A model generated the notes under the pieces. It was not told the DNA's origin and made no database searches. It was given only the letters and a program-made list of their open reading frames with translations. The position numbers were made by a program, and so were the translations under genes. Of a DNA stretch of 64,000 nt, positions 12,866 through 33,753 are shown in pieces. The stretch is from Plasmodium malariae (taxonomy: Eukaryota > Apicomplexa > Aconoidasida > Haemosporida > Plasmodiidae): NCBI RefSeq assembly GCF_900090045.1, contig NC_041779.1:826501-890500 (forward strand), in the 5' to 3' direction. Position 1 is the first letter of the stretch. The number at the start of each line of letters is the position of its first letter.

Positions 12866-13180
12866 ATTTTATAGTATTATTTAATTTTATCATTTCATAG
12901 TATCATTTAAATTTATCATTTCATAGTATCATTTAAATTTATCATTTCATAGTATCATTTAATTTTATCATTTCATAGTATCATTTAATTTTATCATTTC
13001 ATAGTATCATTTAATTTTATCACTTCATAGTATTATTTCCTTTTAATGTTTTATTTATTTTTTTTTTTTTTCGTTTTTACGGTTGACGTCATTACTCCAA
13101 ACAAATTAATCATGTGAAAAATAATATATTTATTTAGTTAGGAATTTAAAAAAAAAAAAAAAAAAAAAAAAGAAGCAAAA

Positions 13181-16100
13181 ATGAATAACATGGCGCATGA
13201 TATCATAATGCAGACAAAGCCGTACAAGTTAGGGATTGAGGATATTCAAAATTTGGGGTCTTTATATTTTTTTGAAAATAACAAAAAGATTGAAAAGTAT
13301 AATGAAGAAATAAATCTGCTGAAACAACAGTAATACTCCAAGATGAGATGCAAAAGTGTGTGTGTGGTTACACGTGCATACGGGCATACATACGTATGTG
13401 CTTTGTAAATGCTGTGTGCCATGTAGCTGCTTTATTTGTATATGTATATCTGTGCATAACTTGGAAATAACAAAGAACTCAAATTTTAGAATAATATATC
13501 GCTTACGTGCGCAAGGAAAAATAGAACAGCGGTGCATGTATATAGATATGTATACATATTGGAACTGTACGCTTTTATTTTTATTCGTCTTATTTTTATG
13601 AATTTCATTTTTATATACCTTATTTTTTTTAATTTTTTTTTTTTTTTTCACCCCGCCTTCTGTGTATCCCCACCCCGCATATGTAGACTGAACGACTTGA
13701 ACGAAAAAATGGGAAAATGGTAATATAATGAAAATATATGAAAATATAGAAATTAGAAGGATGTGCATAATTTCTTTTATTTTACACTCTCTTATTTTGT
13801 GTTGCAACTGCTATGACGTTTTTATTTAACACCTTAATTTTTATTTTTATTTTCCTTTTTTCGTCTTCCTTTCCCCCCTTCCCTCCCAACCTTTTTTTGA
13901 TTGTAACAGCGGATATATTCATAAAATTGTTGAGCCAGCCAAGTTCCCCGAGTACACATTTTGGTATTACGAGTTGAAGGAAATGGTACAACAATAAAAA
14001 GGGAAAATAAAATAAAATAATAAATAAAAATTAAACAAAATAAAATAATAAAAATTAAATAAAATAATAAATAAATAAAAATTAAATAAAATAAAATAAT
14101 AAATGAATAAAAATTAAATAAAATAAAATAATAAATGAATAAAAATTAAATAAAATAAAAAGGGAAAAGGTTGCACATGATGTAGATGCGCATATTTGCC
14201 TGTACACATTCATGTGTGTATCTTTCCAAGTGGTAATACGAGTAGCTAACCAGTTTTCCTGTCGTGATGTTCATATAAATGGACATACATATACATTTAT
14301 ACACATATATGCGCATATATACATATGTATATACAACTGCATGCAATGTGATGTACTGCTAACTGCTTGAACTTATGCCATTGTCATTTTTTTTTTTTTT
14401 TTTTTTTTTTCCCATCCCCTTGTACCCATTGCACTACCAGAAGGAGTTCCAGGATTTAGTCATGTACGAAATAAAAAAGAAAAAAAAGCATTTTAAATTT
14501 TTAAGTTATAATTGTTTGAAATATTTAAGTAATAGAGAAAAAATGAAATTAAAAAAACAAGAAGAGGAACAAAAACGATTAAAAATACACTCAAAAAATA
14601 TATCCTCATATATGGATCTATTTTGGAAAAAAATTGAAAAGCTTGTTTGGGAAGAGAAAAAAAGAGAATTACAAAAGACATTAAATAAAAAAAAAGAAAT
14701 GAGGTTTAAGAAGTTTGTAAAAGGAGCTATTAAAAAAATTAAAAGTTCAAGAAATAATGCTCATGTGTTATTTGAAAATAGGTCCCAAAGTATCTGCTCA
14801 AATTCGAATAATAACAGTAGTGAACATATTAATCATTCCTGTACCGTGGGTAGTGAGCTTCAGAGTAGAAGGAACAGTATTGTAAGAAGTGGACGTAGTA
14901 GCATTGTGCGTAGTGGAAGGAGTAGTGTTGATCGAGGTCGACAGAGCAGCGTTGTGCGTGGTGGAGAGGACAACCTCGACCGTAATAACAACATGGAAGA
15001 TAGTGATATAGATAAGGAGTTAAATGAGGAGGATCTAACAGATCAAGAAGAAGAGGACGTATTGTTAGATGAACAAATGGATTCTAGCGAAGAATCAGAG
15101 GAAAAGGAAAGGGAAATCAATCTGCTCGATGATGAAGCGAACATGCCTGTTGAAGAACTGCTCAAGCGCATCTACGGTTTTAAAAGCGGGGAGGAGTACA
15201 TTAACTTGATGCAGCAGAAGGGTGCAGATGAGGAAGTGGAAGAAGTAGAAGAAGTGGAAGAAGTGGAAGAAGTGGAAGAAGCGGAAGAAGTGGAAGAAGC
15301 GGAAGAAGTGGAAGAAGCGGAAGAAGTGGAAGAAGTGGAAGAAGTGGAAGAAGTGGAAGAAGCGGAAGAAGTGGAAGAAGTGGAAGAAGCGGAAGAAGTG
15401 GAAGAAGCGGAAGAAGTGGAAGAAGCGGAAGAAGTGGAAGAAGCGGAAGAAGTGGAAGAAGCGGAAGAAGTGGAAGAAGCGGAAGAAGTGGAAGAAGCGG
15501 AAGAAGTGGAAGAAGCGGAAGAAGTGGAAGATGCGGAAGATGCGGAAGAAGTGGAAGATGCGGAAGATGCGGAAGAAGTGGAAGATGCGGAAGAAGTGGA
15601 AGATGCGGAAGGTGCGGAAGATGCGGTGGATGGGGATGAAACGAACCGAGCTGCAGTCAACGGGGTACAGAGGACGCTTGGTTTGTGCGCAGTATCGAAG
15701 GAAACAAAATGGAATGAGAAGAAGAGGAAGTTCTCACCTGACAAGGATAACACGAGAAAATGCAAAATAATGAAGAGTAACTCGTTTAGCAAAAAGGATG
15801 AAGAGTTAGTGTGTAACATGGAAGAAAGGCACTTAACGAAAATACCACCATTTATAAAAGCAACATTACGTGACTACCAACATGCTGGTTTACACTGGTT
15901 ATTGTATTTATATAAAAACAATATTAATGGAATATTGGCTGATGAGATGGGTTTAGGTAAAACGTTACAATGTATATCATTGTTAAGTTATCTTGCTTAC
16001 TATTTGAACATATGGGGACCTCACTTAATAATTGTGCCAACGTCTATATTAATAAATTGGGAAATAGAACTAAAGAGATTTTCACCTTGCTTTAAAATAT

Positions 16101-19100
16101 TATCGTATTATGGAAGTCAAACTGAAAGATTTAAAAAAAGAATTGGATGGTTTAATAGAGATTCATTTCATATATGTATATCCAGTTATTCTACAATTGT
16201 AAAAGATCATATAATCTTTAAGAGAAAGAATTGGAAATATATTATCCTAGATGAAGCACATAATATAAAAAATTTTAACACGAAAAGATGGAATATTATA
16301 TTAAGTCTAAAAAGAGAAAATTGTTTATTAATAACTGGTACACCATTACAAAATAGTCTAGAAGAGTTATGGTCTCTCCTTCATTTTTTAATGCCAAATA
16401 TATTTACATCCCACTTAGATTTCAAAGAATGGTTTTCGGATCCGTTAAATTTAGCCATTCAAAAAAGTAAAATTTATGATTCAAAATATTTAATTGATAG
16501 GTTACATACTGTTATTAGACCATATATACTTAGGAGATTGAAAAAAAATGTAGAAAAAGAAATGCCGAATAAATATGAACATATCATAAAATGTAAATTG
16601 ACAAGAAGACAAAAAATTATTTATGATGAATTTATAAATAATAAAAATGTACAAAACACTTTGAATGAAGGGAATTATATTGGTCTCATGAATGTATTAA
16701 TTCAATTAAGAAAAGTTTGTAATCATTGTGATTTATTTGCTAATAAACATATTCAAACTCCATACTATTATATGATTCCTATAACTTTTTATCTTCCTCG
16801 TTTTTGTATAATTTTTGACAAAAATTATTACTTAGATTACTACTTAATTTTATTCTTGCACAATGAATTTACTTCATTAGGTGGGACTACTGTTACATTG
16901 AAGCACCACCATGATAGAAGTGGAACAAACGTCAAAAATGATTACCAGTTGATTAGCGAAATAGATTCTCAGGAAGGTATCAGGGGGGATGTTCATATTG
17001 ATTATGGGATCAACAGAAACAGTGGCATTGGGAACGGTGGTAACAGCAATAGGCCAATCCCTCAAAAGAACTTTCCTAACGGGAGGAATCCCTTCGTTCG
17101 CAGCAAGGTAGGGTATACCCCTCCAGAAGTAGAAGGAAGCACGTTAAAAAATAATATTTTCAATTCGTATGAAAAGAATGGTTATCATGTTTCTTCTTCA
17201 TCTGTTCCCTCTGACGTAGGGATGCCTCATACTGGTGCGCAAAATGCACAGTGTAATTCAGTTCCACTGAGTAGCGGTACCCTGATAAATTTAGTTCGAG
17301 GAGGTACTCCTCCTATCCACGACAACATTGAGCAGGTGGAACACGCGTGGGTAGACTCATCAGTGGAAGTGTCGAAGAAGTCTCACTCATTTATCCACGC
17401 TAACAACACATGCAGTAGTCAAGTGAAAGAAGGAGATGGGGAAAACCAGCAACCTCCTTTTCAAAAAGATCAACAAAAAGGTTGTAACAGCAGTATAATT
17501 AACCACTCCATGGTGAAAAGCATGCATGAGAAGCACTCTCACACACGCAATTTTACCAGAATGGATGCAAGTGATACGGGTAAAAACAATATGAGCGGCG
17601 GACAGGAAAGTTTAGCTCCTCAGAACGAAGAAATCAAAAAGGAAAATCGTCTCAACGAGTACAGTACCGTGTATAGCAGCGTGTATAGGAACATGCATAG
17701 CGGCTTCAGTAACTCCAGTTGGGTAGGCAATTTGCGCAGAAATAATGAACCAAGTGCATATGATGTAAATATAGAGGATGTGCATAGCTATGTTAATAAC
17801 CAAGTGTACAGAAGGAATAGACCCCGAAATCTGTTGAGTTACTCAGACGAATTTTTAAAAGAGTTAAATAACAATTATGATATATTGTCTATATATATAG
17901 ATCCGAACAATAAGTACAAGAGTTATGACGAATATTTGTATAGCGTAGATTATGAACCAAGCAGCAGTGCAGCACTCTGTGAAAGCAATAATAACATGAA
18001 CGTGAATAGCGGAAGAAACGTTAACATGAACAGCAGCGGTAACGTTAACATGATCAGCAGCGGTAACGTTAACATTAACAGCAGCGGTAACGTTAACATG
18101 ATCAGCAGCGGTAACGTTAACATGAACAGTAGCGGTAACGTTAACATGAACAGCAGCGGAAACGTTAACATGAACAATAGCGGTTATACAAACACGTATA
18201 GCAGCGCCAATTTTAACATGCGCGGCAGTGCCAATATGAGTGGAAATTACAATTGTAGTTATAATAACAGTACTAGTCATAAACCGTACAGCAAAAACTG
18301 GTCTAACGAATTTGCTAGTTTTAGAAAAAGAAATTTCATATACCGATATGAGATGAAAATTTTAAATAGTGAAACGCAGTATAAAAACTTTTTTACTGAT
18401 GAAACGAATCAGAGTTACCTAAATTCACTGGAGCATAACTTGTGGGTTAAGAAGCAAAGATATATGGAAGAAAAGAAGAGGGAATATGAAAATAGCAAAA
18501 AAGATGTATTTGTCAGTGAGTATAACTATGTCAAAAAAACTAGGGCCCCTTTGTTCGGAAAGAACCTTCTAATGATGATAAAAAGAGAATTTTCTAAAGA
18601 TAAAAATATTGTTTACAACTGTAGTAATAATGTAATCATGGACGGTCTGTCCATTATGCGGGAAACGCGCGTACTAGACATACCAGAGGGTGGATTTGAA
18701 CAGGGAGATGCAACTACTGGAAAGGGTCTCGTTGACTACGTGTGCAGTGATGGTACTACTGGTAGTGGTGGATGTGAGGGAAAGAGCCATCTTGTCTTGG
18801 AGGTGCTATTCCCGACTATGGAGTGCTTTTTAAAGGAACATGGACCGATAATTGATAGGTTCACTATAATAAACACCCCCGCAGTGATCTGTGAGAGCCA
18901 CAAGATATGCATCAACAACAATTTGTTAAATAACAATAAAGAGTTAGATACAATCATTAGAAAAATAAAAATAGCCACAAGAGTATACCATGAAGCTTTT
19001 TTAAAACAGTCTATAATATTTCCATTAAATAAAGACATATCATTAGGAAGCGGTAAATTATTTGCTTTAGAAAAGTTACTATGTAAATGTAAAAGAGAAG

Positions 19101-20413
19101 GAAACAAGTGTTTACTGTTTACACAATTTATAAAAATGTTAGATATAATAGAAATATTTTTAAATCATTTAAATTATTCTTTTATACGACTTGATGGATC
19201 AACAAAAGTGGAACAACGTCAAAAGATTGTAACCAAGTTTAATAATGATAAATCAATTTTTATATTTATATCATCAACAAGAAGTGGTAGTATTGGTATA
19301 AACTTAATTGCTGCTAATGTTGTTATTTTTTATGATACTGATTGGAATCCATCTATTGATAAACAAGCCATGGATAGATGCCATCGTATTGGACAAACCA
19401 AAGATGTGCATGTGTTCAGGTTTGTTTGTGAATATACTGTTGAAGAAAATATATGGAAGAAGCAACTACAAAAAAGAAAACTGGACAATATATGTATTAA
19501 TATGGGCAATTTTAATAATCAAACTATTACTACAAATGGAGTTAGTAATACAACTAGTATGAACATTAATATGAACACAATTGCAGATGATGATAAACAG
19601 AATAACAATATTTCAACAAATTCAGAAGCTAGTAAAGACTGGTTTTCAAATGTTGATACTATTAAACAAATTTTTATTAATAAACAAAATAATGATGAAG
19701 ATGATGATATATACAAAGACAGACTCTTACATGAACATCTAGAGGATACTGAAAAAACAAATGTGCGTTTTGAAAAAACGTTGGAACATGTTGAGGATAA
19801 AGATGATATTCATGCTCTCCACGAAGTAAAGAAGGAAACTCAACACGTTATATCTCAGGACTTGCAGGTACATGTGGATATTTGGAAGTATGTGAGTGTA
19901 ATTTGGTGGAAGTTTGAACATATGGAAAGTGTCTTCTACCCCGAGTTTTCCTCTCTCCTTTATGTGTTTTGTTAACATTACATTTGCATATCATTTACAC
20001 TACATCTATATCGCGTTTGTTTGCCTATATGCCGTACTGTGCCTGCCTGTGCTTGCTCTTAAGGACAGTGAGGAGAGAACAAGTGGGCTACTGTGCCGCC
20101 TGTTTTCGCCCAAACGGAGTGAATAATATTATTAATTTGCGCATATGTATACTTGATCTTACATGCGTACACCTCTTCTTAGGAATTTGCCAACAAGAAT
20201 AATTTCCAAGAAACGTATACCCTCACCTCCTACTGTTTCAACTTTTTAAATGATAACTTGACGGATAACTTGAAACAACAAATCGATGAAATGAAAATGA
20301 AAATAGAGATTGAGATGATGAATGCAGGAGAAGATGAAAATCCGTCCTTTGATGATTCTTCCAGCCAAAGTGAACAAGAGTCACAAATTCTTGAACAGAC
20401 CACAAAATTATGA
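13181..20413 (+). CDS. SRCAP: SRCAP/SWR1-type SNF2 chromatin-remodelling ATPase
   Basis: Five exons: 13181-13329, 13687-13719 (33 nt), 13910-13985, 14441-19867 and 20183-20413, giving about 1971 aa. All phases agree. An HSA region starts near residue 75 (PEYTFWYYELKEM, then long basic helices) and would recruit actin-related proteins. An acidic Val-Glu-Glu/Ala-Glu-Glu repeat lies at about 348-480. The SNF2 N-lobe has ADEMGLGKT (K about 593) and DEAH at 690-693, with ITGTPLQNS. A roughly 730-residue insert, coded by about 16780-18980 and rich in Ser, Asn and Gly, splits the two lobes, typical of the SWR1/INO80 branch. The C-lobe has RLDGST, SSTRSGSIGINL and RCHRIGQ. It probably works as the ATPase of an H2A.Z-exchange complex in the nucleus. 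SWR1 over INO80 is judged from the insert and remembered gene order. Confidence 0.9.
15226..15630 (+). repeat. In-frame Glu-rich tandem repeat in the SNF2 gene
   Basis: The unit GTGGAAGAAGCGGAAGAA and shorter GTGGAAGAA forms repeat dozens of times, later with GAT replacing GAA. It codes an acidic EVEEAEEVEEA tract between the HSA region and the ATPase. The reading frame is kept throughout. Confidence 0.95.
18001..18180 (+). repeat. 24-bp coding repeat (Asn-Ser-Ser-Gly-Asn-Val-Asn-Met)
   Basis: About seven copies of AGCAGCGGTAACGTTAACATGAAC lie inside the lobe-splitting insert of the SNF2 gene, coding SSGNVNMN. Several copies carry ATC for AAC. Confidence 0.9.
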
Positions 20414-20725
20414 ACAGGTCAGAAAATTATGCACAGGTCAGAAATTTAAGTACAAACCACAAAATTACGTGCAGGTCAGAAAATTATGCACAGGTCAGAA
20501 ATTTAAGTACAAACCACAAAATTACGTGCAGGTCAGAAAATTATGCACAGGTCAGAAAGTTAAGTACAAACCACAAAATTACGTGCAGGTCAGAAAGTTA
20601 CGAACAAACCACAAAGTTACGTACAAACCACAACATTACGTACAAACCACAACATTACGTACAAACCACAACATTACGTACAAACCACAACATTACGTAC
20701 AAACCACAACATTACGAACAGGATA
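20395..20725. repeat. Compound tandem repeat straddling the SNF2 stop codon
   Basis: Copies of a compound unit built from ACAGGTCAGAAA, TTATGC and TACAAACCACAAAATTACGTGC continue from the last codons of the SNF2 gene into its 3' region. After about 20600 they simplify to ACGTACAAACCACAACATT units. The authentic stop TGA (20411-20413) sits in the first copy. Confidence 0.85.
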
Positions 20726-21207
20726 GAAATATATTACAAATGTGACAAGTTGAACAGAAATAGGACATTACGGAGAAAATGTACATGGTAAGAACAGCCC
20801 ACTACTCGGGCAGGGTTCTTTATTTGCCGTGACTTACTGCACATCAAGTACTTTGAGATTTTCCTTTATATATTTACGTTTGTATGTGTGTATGCATATG
20901 CGTATATTTCCCCCAACACCACTGGGATATTATTTGGAATATACGGAACGTGGGCTTATATAGGTATCTTTGCCTTCATATGTGTACACATGTTATGTGT
21001 ATCTGTATGCTTTAATTTTTGTACGTTTATTGATATCTCCTCATTGTCAATTAACGACCATATGTATTTGTATTATTTCCTTTGATCTACACTACTATAT
21101 ATGTATGTGCATGCACATGTGCATGGGAAAAAGAAAAAAAAAAAAAAGCCTTCCACTGTACGTCTATACTCCATCTACGTAACTGGTGTGTAACATCTGC
21201 ACACCTG

Positions 21208-21247
<40 letters not shown>

Positions 21248-22218
21248 TTATTTATGTGTGCTCTTCATGTATTTCTTAACAATTCTTTAAAATTAAAAAA
21301 AAAAAGAGAAAGTCGTGCAGGGAGATATATTTGTGCATACGTATTTCTTACTGTTTGTTTTTGCATTTGTATCATTATTTGTAAATGTGTATGCCGTAGG
21401 TATATGTTGGTGTGCATTTTTCTACCCATATATATTCATATATATGTCCTTATTATTTGCGCCCGTACACGCATAAACATATACCTGTACTATATATGCA
21501 TATATATATATATATATATATATGTTACGACGCTGTAATTGTGTACACAAATGTGTATTTTTTTTATTTCTTTTTACCCTTTTTTAATTTTATAAAAAAT
21601 ATGAAGCATTAATACTGAAACATGATTTTTTTTAAATAAAAAAATTATGAAAAAAGGGAGAGAGCAGAGCAGTTACACTATCAGTTCATGAACTTGTACA
21701 GAAATATACGAATTCGTACGAATGAACATTGCATAGAGGCAGTTACCCCGACTCGTGTATGCTCACCGTCAGTACATAACACCAGTACGAACTCAAAATA
21801 AAAATTGCTTTTAAAGAAAAAAAAATAAAATGCACATGAAAATATGTTCGCACCTTAATTTGTGAAATAAAAAGTTTGATCGGGATAGGTAAATGATGAC
21901 TGACGGTCCCAACTTTCGCTTTTGCATTTTTCGCTTTGTTTCGATTATCTTTGCTGATTTTATTTTATTATATTTTTTTTTTACTTAATTCAGTTCAAAT
22001 GTATTCTTTTTTTATTTTATTGAATTCACTCTTATTTTGTTTTATTTAATAAAATGGGTTTTTTCAAAAAAAATAAAAGTACAAAATATAAGAAAAAAAG
22101 GAGCTACTCATGCCAACGTCACTATCATGCGTAGCGCGTGCGTGTGATGCTTCAACTTTTGAAATAGTGTTTTAAAGCTGCGTGGTATTTTGTACATTAT
22201 GTATACATTAATGGTACG

Positions 22219-22272
<54 letters not shown>

Positions 22273-22576
22273 GTATATGTATATGATCTACTACGTTATA
22301 TTTATACTTGACATAAACTTGCGATATACGTACATTAATATATTGGCAAAAAAATTATGAACAAGTCAGCAAAATAGCAAAGCAAATAGAAAAAAGAGAT
22401 TCGCACCTGTTTTAAATTTTTTAAATATTTCAAATCGTTTCTAATCATATCACATTGCATTGCATTGTTTTATATTATTATTTTTTTTTTTCTTTTCTTT
22501 TTAAAAACGTACACAAACTAAGGTTTTCAGTTCATATGAATTAGCAAATTTTGTTTATTCTGTTTTCTTCTCACAC
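20414..22576. other. SNF2 3' flank and LSm3 upstream region
   Basis: No convincing gene. The first part is a tandem repeat listed separately. The rest has (TA)n tracts at about 21211-21245, 21497-21523 and 22220-22265 and two patches of less biased sequence at 21660-21780 and 22095-22190 that I cannot assign. The end forms the LSm3 promoter side. Confidence 0.55.
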
Positions 22577-23432
22577 ATGGAGAAAATAGCCTTAATACAG
22601 AGTAAGGCCTAATAATCACACAGCTTAAAAAAAAAAAAAAATGAGAAAAATGAGAAAAATGAGAAAAATGAGAAAAATGAGGAAAATTAGAAAAATTTGC
22701 ATTATATTTTAGTGGACCTTATTTTATTTTCGAATTGTAATTTATTAATATGTTATCTTATTAACCTGTCGACTCGTTTTTCTTTCTTCCATCTCAAACT
22801 TGTCGGACCACTTCAATGCTTCGTAATTCTTACTGTGCGCATCACCCCCCTTCCCCTTTTTTGTAGATCCCTTGGATTACATACGACTAAACATGGAGGA
22901 GGAAATTTTTCTTAAATGCAAAGGAGAACGAGAAATAACTGGAAAGTTGGATGTAATGAAAAATCAGTGTATTACATTTGTTCACCATTGTATATAACAC
23001 ATCTTCTATTCATGTTGTTCTCTATTTATGTGTTCAACTACGCACACAACACATGCATATAGACACTAGTACGTACATAGCACATACACGACGTTTTCTC
23101 CCGCTCTGTTTCTACCCCATTTAAATTCCAAACAACTATTTCCTCTTCTTTAAAGGCATATGATAACCACCTGAATATGATCCTTTCCAACGCTCGCGAA
23201 ACATACAAACATAGTGTAGTAGAAAATGATGAAGAGTGTATTAAGGTAACAGTTGTACCGTTATATGACAAACAAAATTAATAATTTCTTACCTTGTTAT
23301 GTAACTAATAGTATAACATTAAGCATAGTATGACACGATATAAGGAATGAACGTACTGCTAACAGACTGCTGAATAAATGCAGATTGATATAACAAATAG
23401 AGTGACGAATTATGGGCCATATGTAGCTAATT

Positions 23433-23472
<40 letters not shown>

Positions 23473-23545
23473 AATGGAAAGAAATTTAGACATGATTTTT
23501 GTTCGAGGAGACTCCATCATTTTAGTGTCATCTGCAATGAAATAA
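22577..23545 (+). CDS. LSM3: U6 snRNA-associated Sm-like protein LSm3
   Basis: Four exons, 22577-22601, 22867-22952, 23156-23245 and 23471-23545, give 91 aa, close to LSm3 of other eukaryotes. The 25-nt first exon (MEKIALIQ plus one base) ends at a strong GTAAGG donor and restores the Asn before PLDYIRL, which aligns with the PLDLIRL start of the Sm fold. Sm1 contains ITGKLDAYDNHLNMIL and Sm2 ends FVRGDSIILVSS. LSm3 sits in the LSm2-8 ring that binds the U6 snRNA 3' end for splicing, and in the cytoplasmic LSm1-7 ring for mRNA decay. Starting instead at the ATG at 22893 would cut off the first Sm helix. Confidence 0.93.
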
Positions 23546-24730
23546 AAGTTTATTCCTTCTCGAAAAATAAGAAGCTCAACGTTTGTACATTTGCACGTTT
23601 CTGTATATATGCATATACATATATATATATATATATGTGTGTGTGCGTGTTTATTTGTCTGTGCCTGCTTGACATTGTTCGTATGGGTCTTTTTTGTAAC
23701 CCTAGTTTTTACGCTTTTTACACACCTTAAACTTTTCGTACATTTTTTTTTTTTTTTTTTTTTTTTTTATTATTACTAATTTTTCACGTAGACTTTTTTT
23801 CTCTATCCATTTTGTTCCAAAATAGAAGCTAATTATTAAACGGCATATCCTAATGAACACAAATTTGGAAGATAAAATTGGATAGGCATTAAATAAACAA
23901 AAATATTACCATTGAGCTGCACTTATATATTTAGCTAATGTGGTGAAGCTTAGCATTATAAGACACCTGTAAATATACTTGCTCGTATGCTATAAGAGAA
24001 ATGTACTACTACAATGAAAAATAGGACAGTAAAATTTGCAAAAATGATGAGTATAACGAACGCGTTAATACCTATCTTTTTTTAAATTAAAAAATATGCC
24101 GTTAGTTTTAAAAAAATAAAATAAAAGCGAAACAAAAACAAAATGAAAACAAAATAAAAATAAAGAATGTAATAAGAGGATATATAAAATGAATTAATAT
24201 TTCTTATAAAAACAAATTATTCTTTTTGCGTCAAATCTTATAACACGCACACTTGTGCTTCTTCCTTTAGTTTCACTCTTCCATCTGCACTCGCTTCGAT
24301 ATTTCGTTTTCGCTTCCTACTATTTTGTTTTTGTATCCTGCCGCTTCGATTTCGTATCCTACTGCTTTAATTTCGTATCCTACTGCTTTAATTTCGTATC
24401 CTGCCGCTTCGATTTCGTATTTTGCCGCTTCGATTTCGTATCCTACCGCTTCGATTTCGTATCCTACTGCTTCGATTTCGTATCCTGCCGCTTCGATTTC
24501 GTATCCTACTGCTTCGATTTCGTATCCTACTGCTTCGATTTCGTATCCTGCCGCTTCGATTTCATATCCTGCCGCTTCGATTTCGTATCCTGCCGCTTCG
24601 ATTTCGCATCCTACCGCTTCGATTTCGTATCTTACTGCTTTATTTTCTCATCGTACCATTTTGTTTATGCTCCTTACCATTTATATATATTACTTTAAGC
24701 TCTATTTTTCGTTCCTTTTTCCCCATAAAT
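23546..24730. other. Intergenic region between LSm3 and the CFAP70-like gene
   Basis: Contains T-runs, a short TATG tract and, at 23827-23886, an exon-like open stretch after an AG acceptor (KLIIKRHILMNTNLEDKIG then stop) that I could not connect to a gene. The 21-bp array at 24333-24645 lies just before the CFAP70-like start. Confidence 0.5.
24333..24645. repeat. 21-bp minisatellite TTCGATTTCGTATCCTGCCGC
   Basis: About 15 copies of a 21-bp unit vary at CTGCCGC, CTACTGC and CTACCGC. It has markedly higher GC than its surroundings. The period is a multiple of three, so three frames give heptapeptide repeats. It lies about 90 bases before the CFAP70-like start codon, hence in its likely 5' UTR or promoter. 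Confidence 0.9.
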
Positions 24731-33140
<8,410 letters not shown>

Positions 33141-33714
33141 TAAAAAATAAATATATGCTTGATCAACAAAAAAGGGGCATACTTTAAGGATATCCCTTCA
33201 TTTTTACGCATCAACTACGTGCGCAAAGTACGCATATGTGCATATATACCCATGTTGTCATACACATTTGCGCTTACACTTACGCTTACGTTCATATTTA
33301 CATTAACATGTACGTGTACATGTACTTGCACATGAGCAAATAACTGGAAACAAAATCTTTCACTTTTTTACTTCATCCAAGGTTTATACGCGTACATATA
33401 TATATATATATATATCTATGTGTATATATTTATGTGTATATATTTATGTGTATATGTTATGTACTAAGTACTACGTGTACACCGTGCATACGCGTTTTGA
33501 GGAATTTTTAACAGCTGATGTCGAACTACCAAAGGGATTAAAAAAAAAAAAAAAAAAAACAACCTATAATTGCATTTTGCAAAAAGGTTAAATAATGTCA
33601 AGAATTTACGTTCAAGCATTTTTATGTCACTTGCTATACCTTAATAAAACCCTAAATTATGTAAAATTGGGGGGGGGGGGTCAAAAACAAATGAACAGAT
33701 AAATACTTATGTTG

Positions 33715-33753
<39 letters not shown>

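Larger units (their letters stand above)
11217..13180. other. Repeat-rich intergenic region upstream of the SNF2 gene
   Basis: No gene seen. Beyond the 16-bp and 25-bp arrays listed separately, it holds poly-T runs near 11822, 12109, 12152 and 12235 and a poly-A run near 13149-13171 just before the SNF2 start codon. Confidence 0.6.

Noticed and set aside
15172..15819. 215-residue Ser/Ala/Thr open frame on the minus strand
   Set aside because: Antisense shadow of the Glu-rich repeat in the SNF2 gene.
19868..19975. Continuation of the SNF2 frame to the stop at 19975
   Set aside because: A CAG|GTACATG donor in phase with a 231-nt terminal exon gives a more plausible hydrophilic C terminus.
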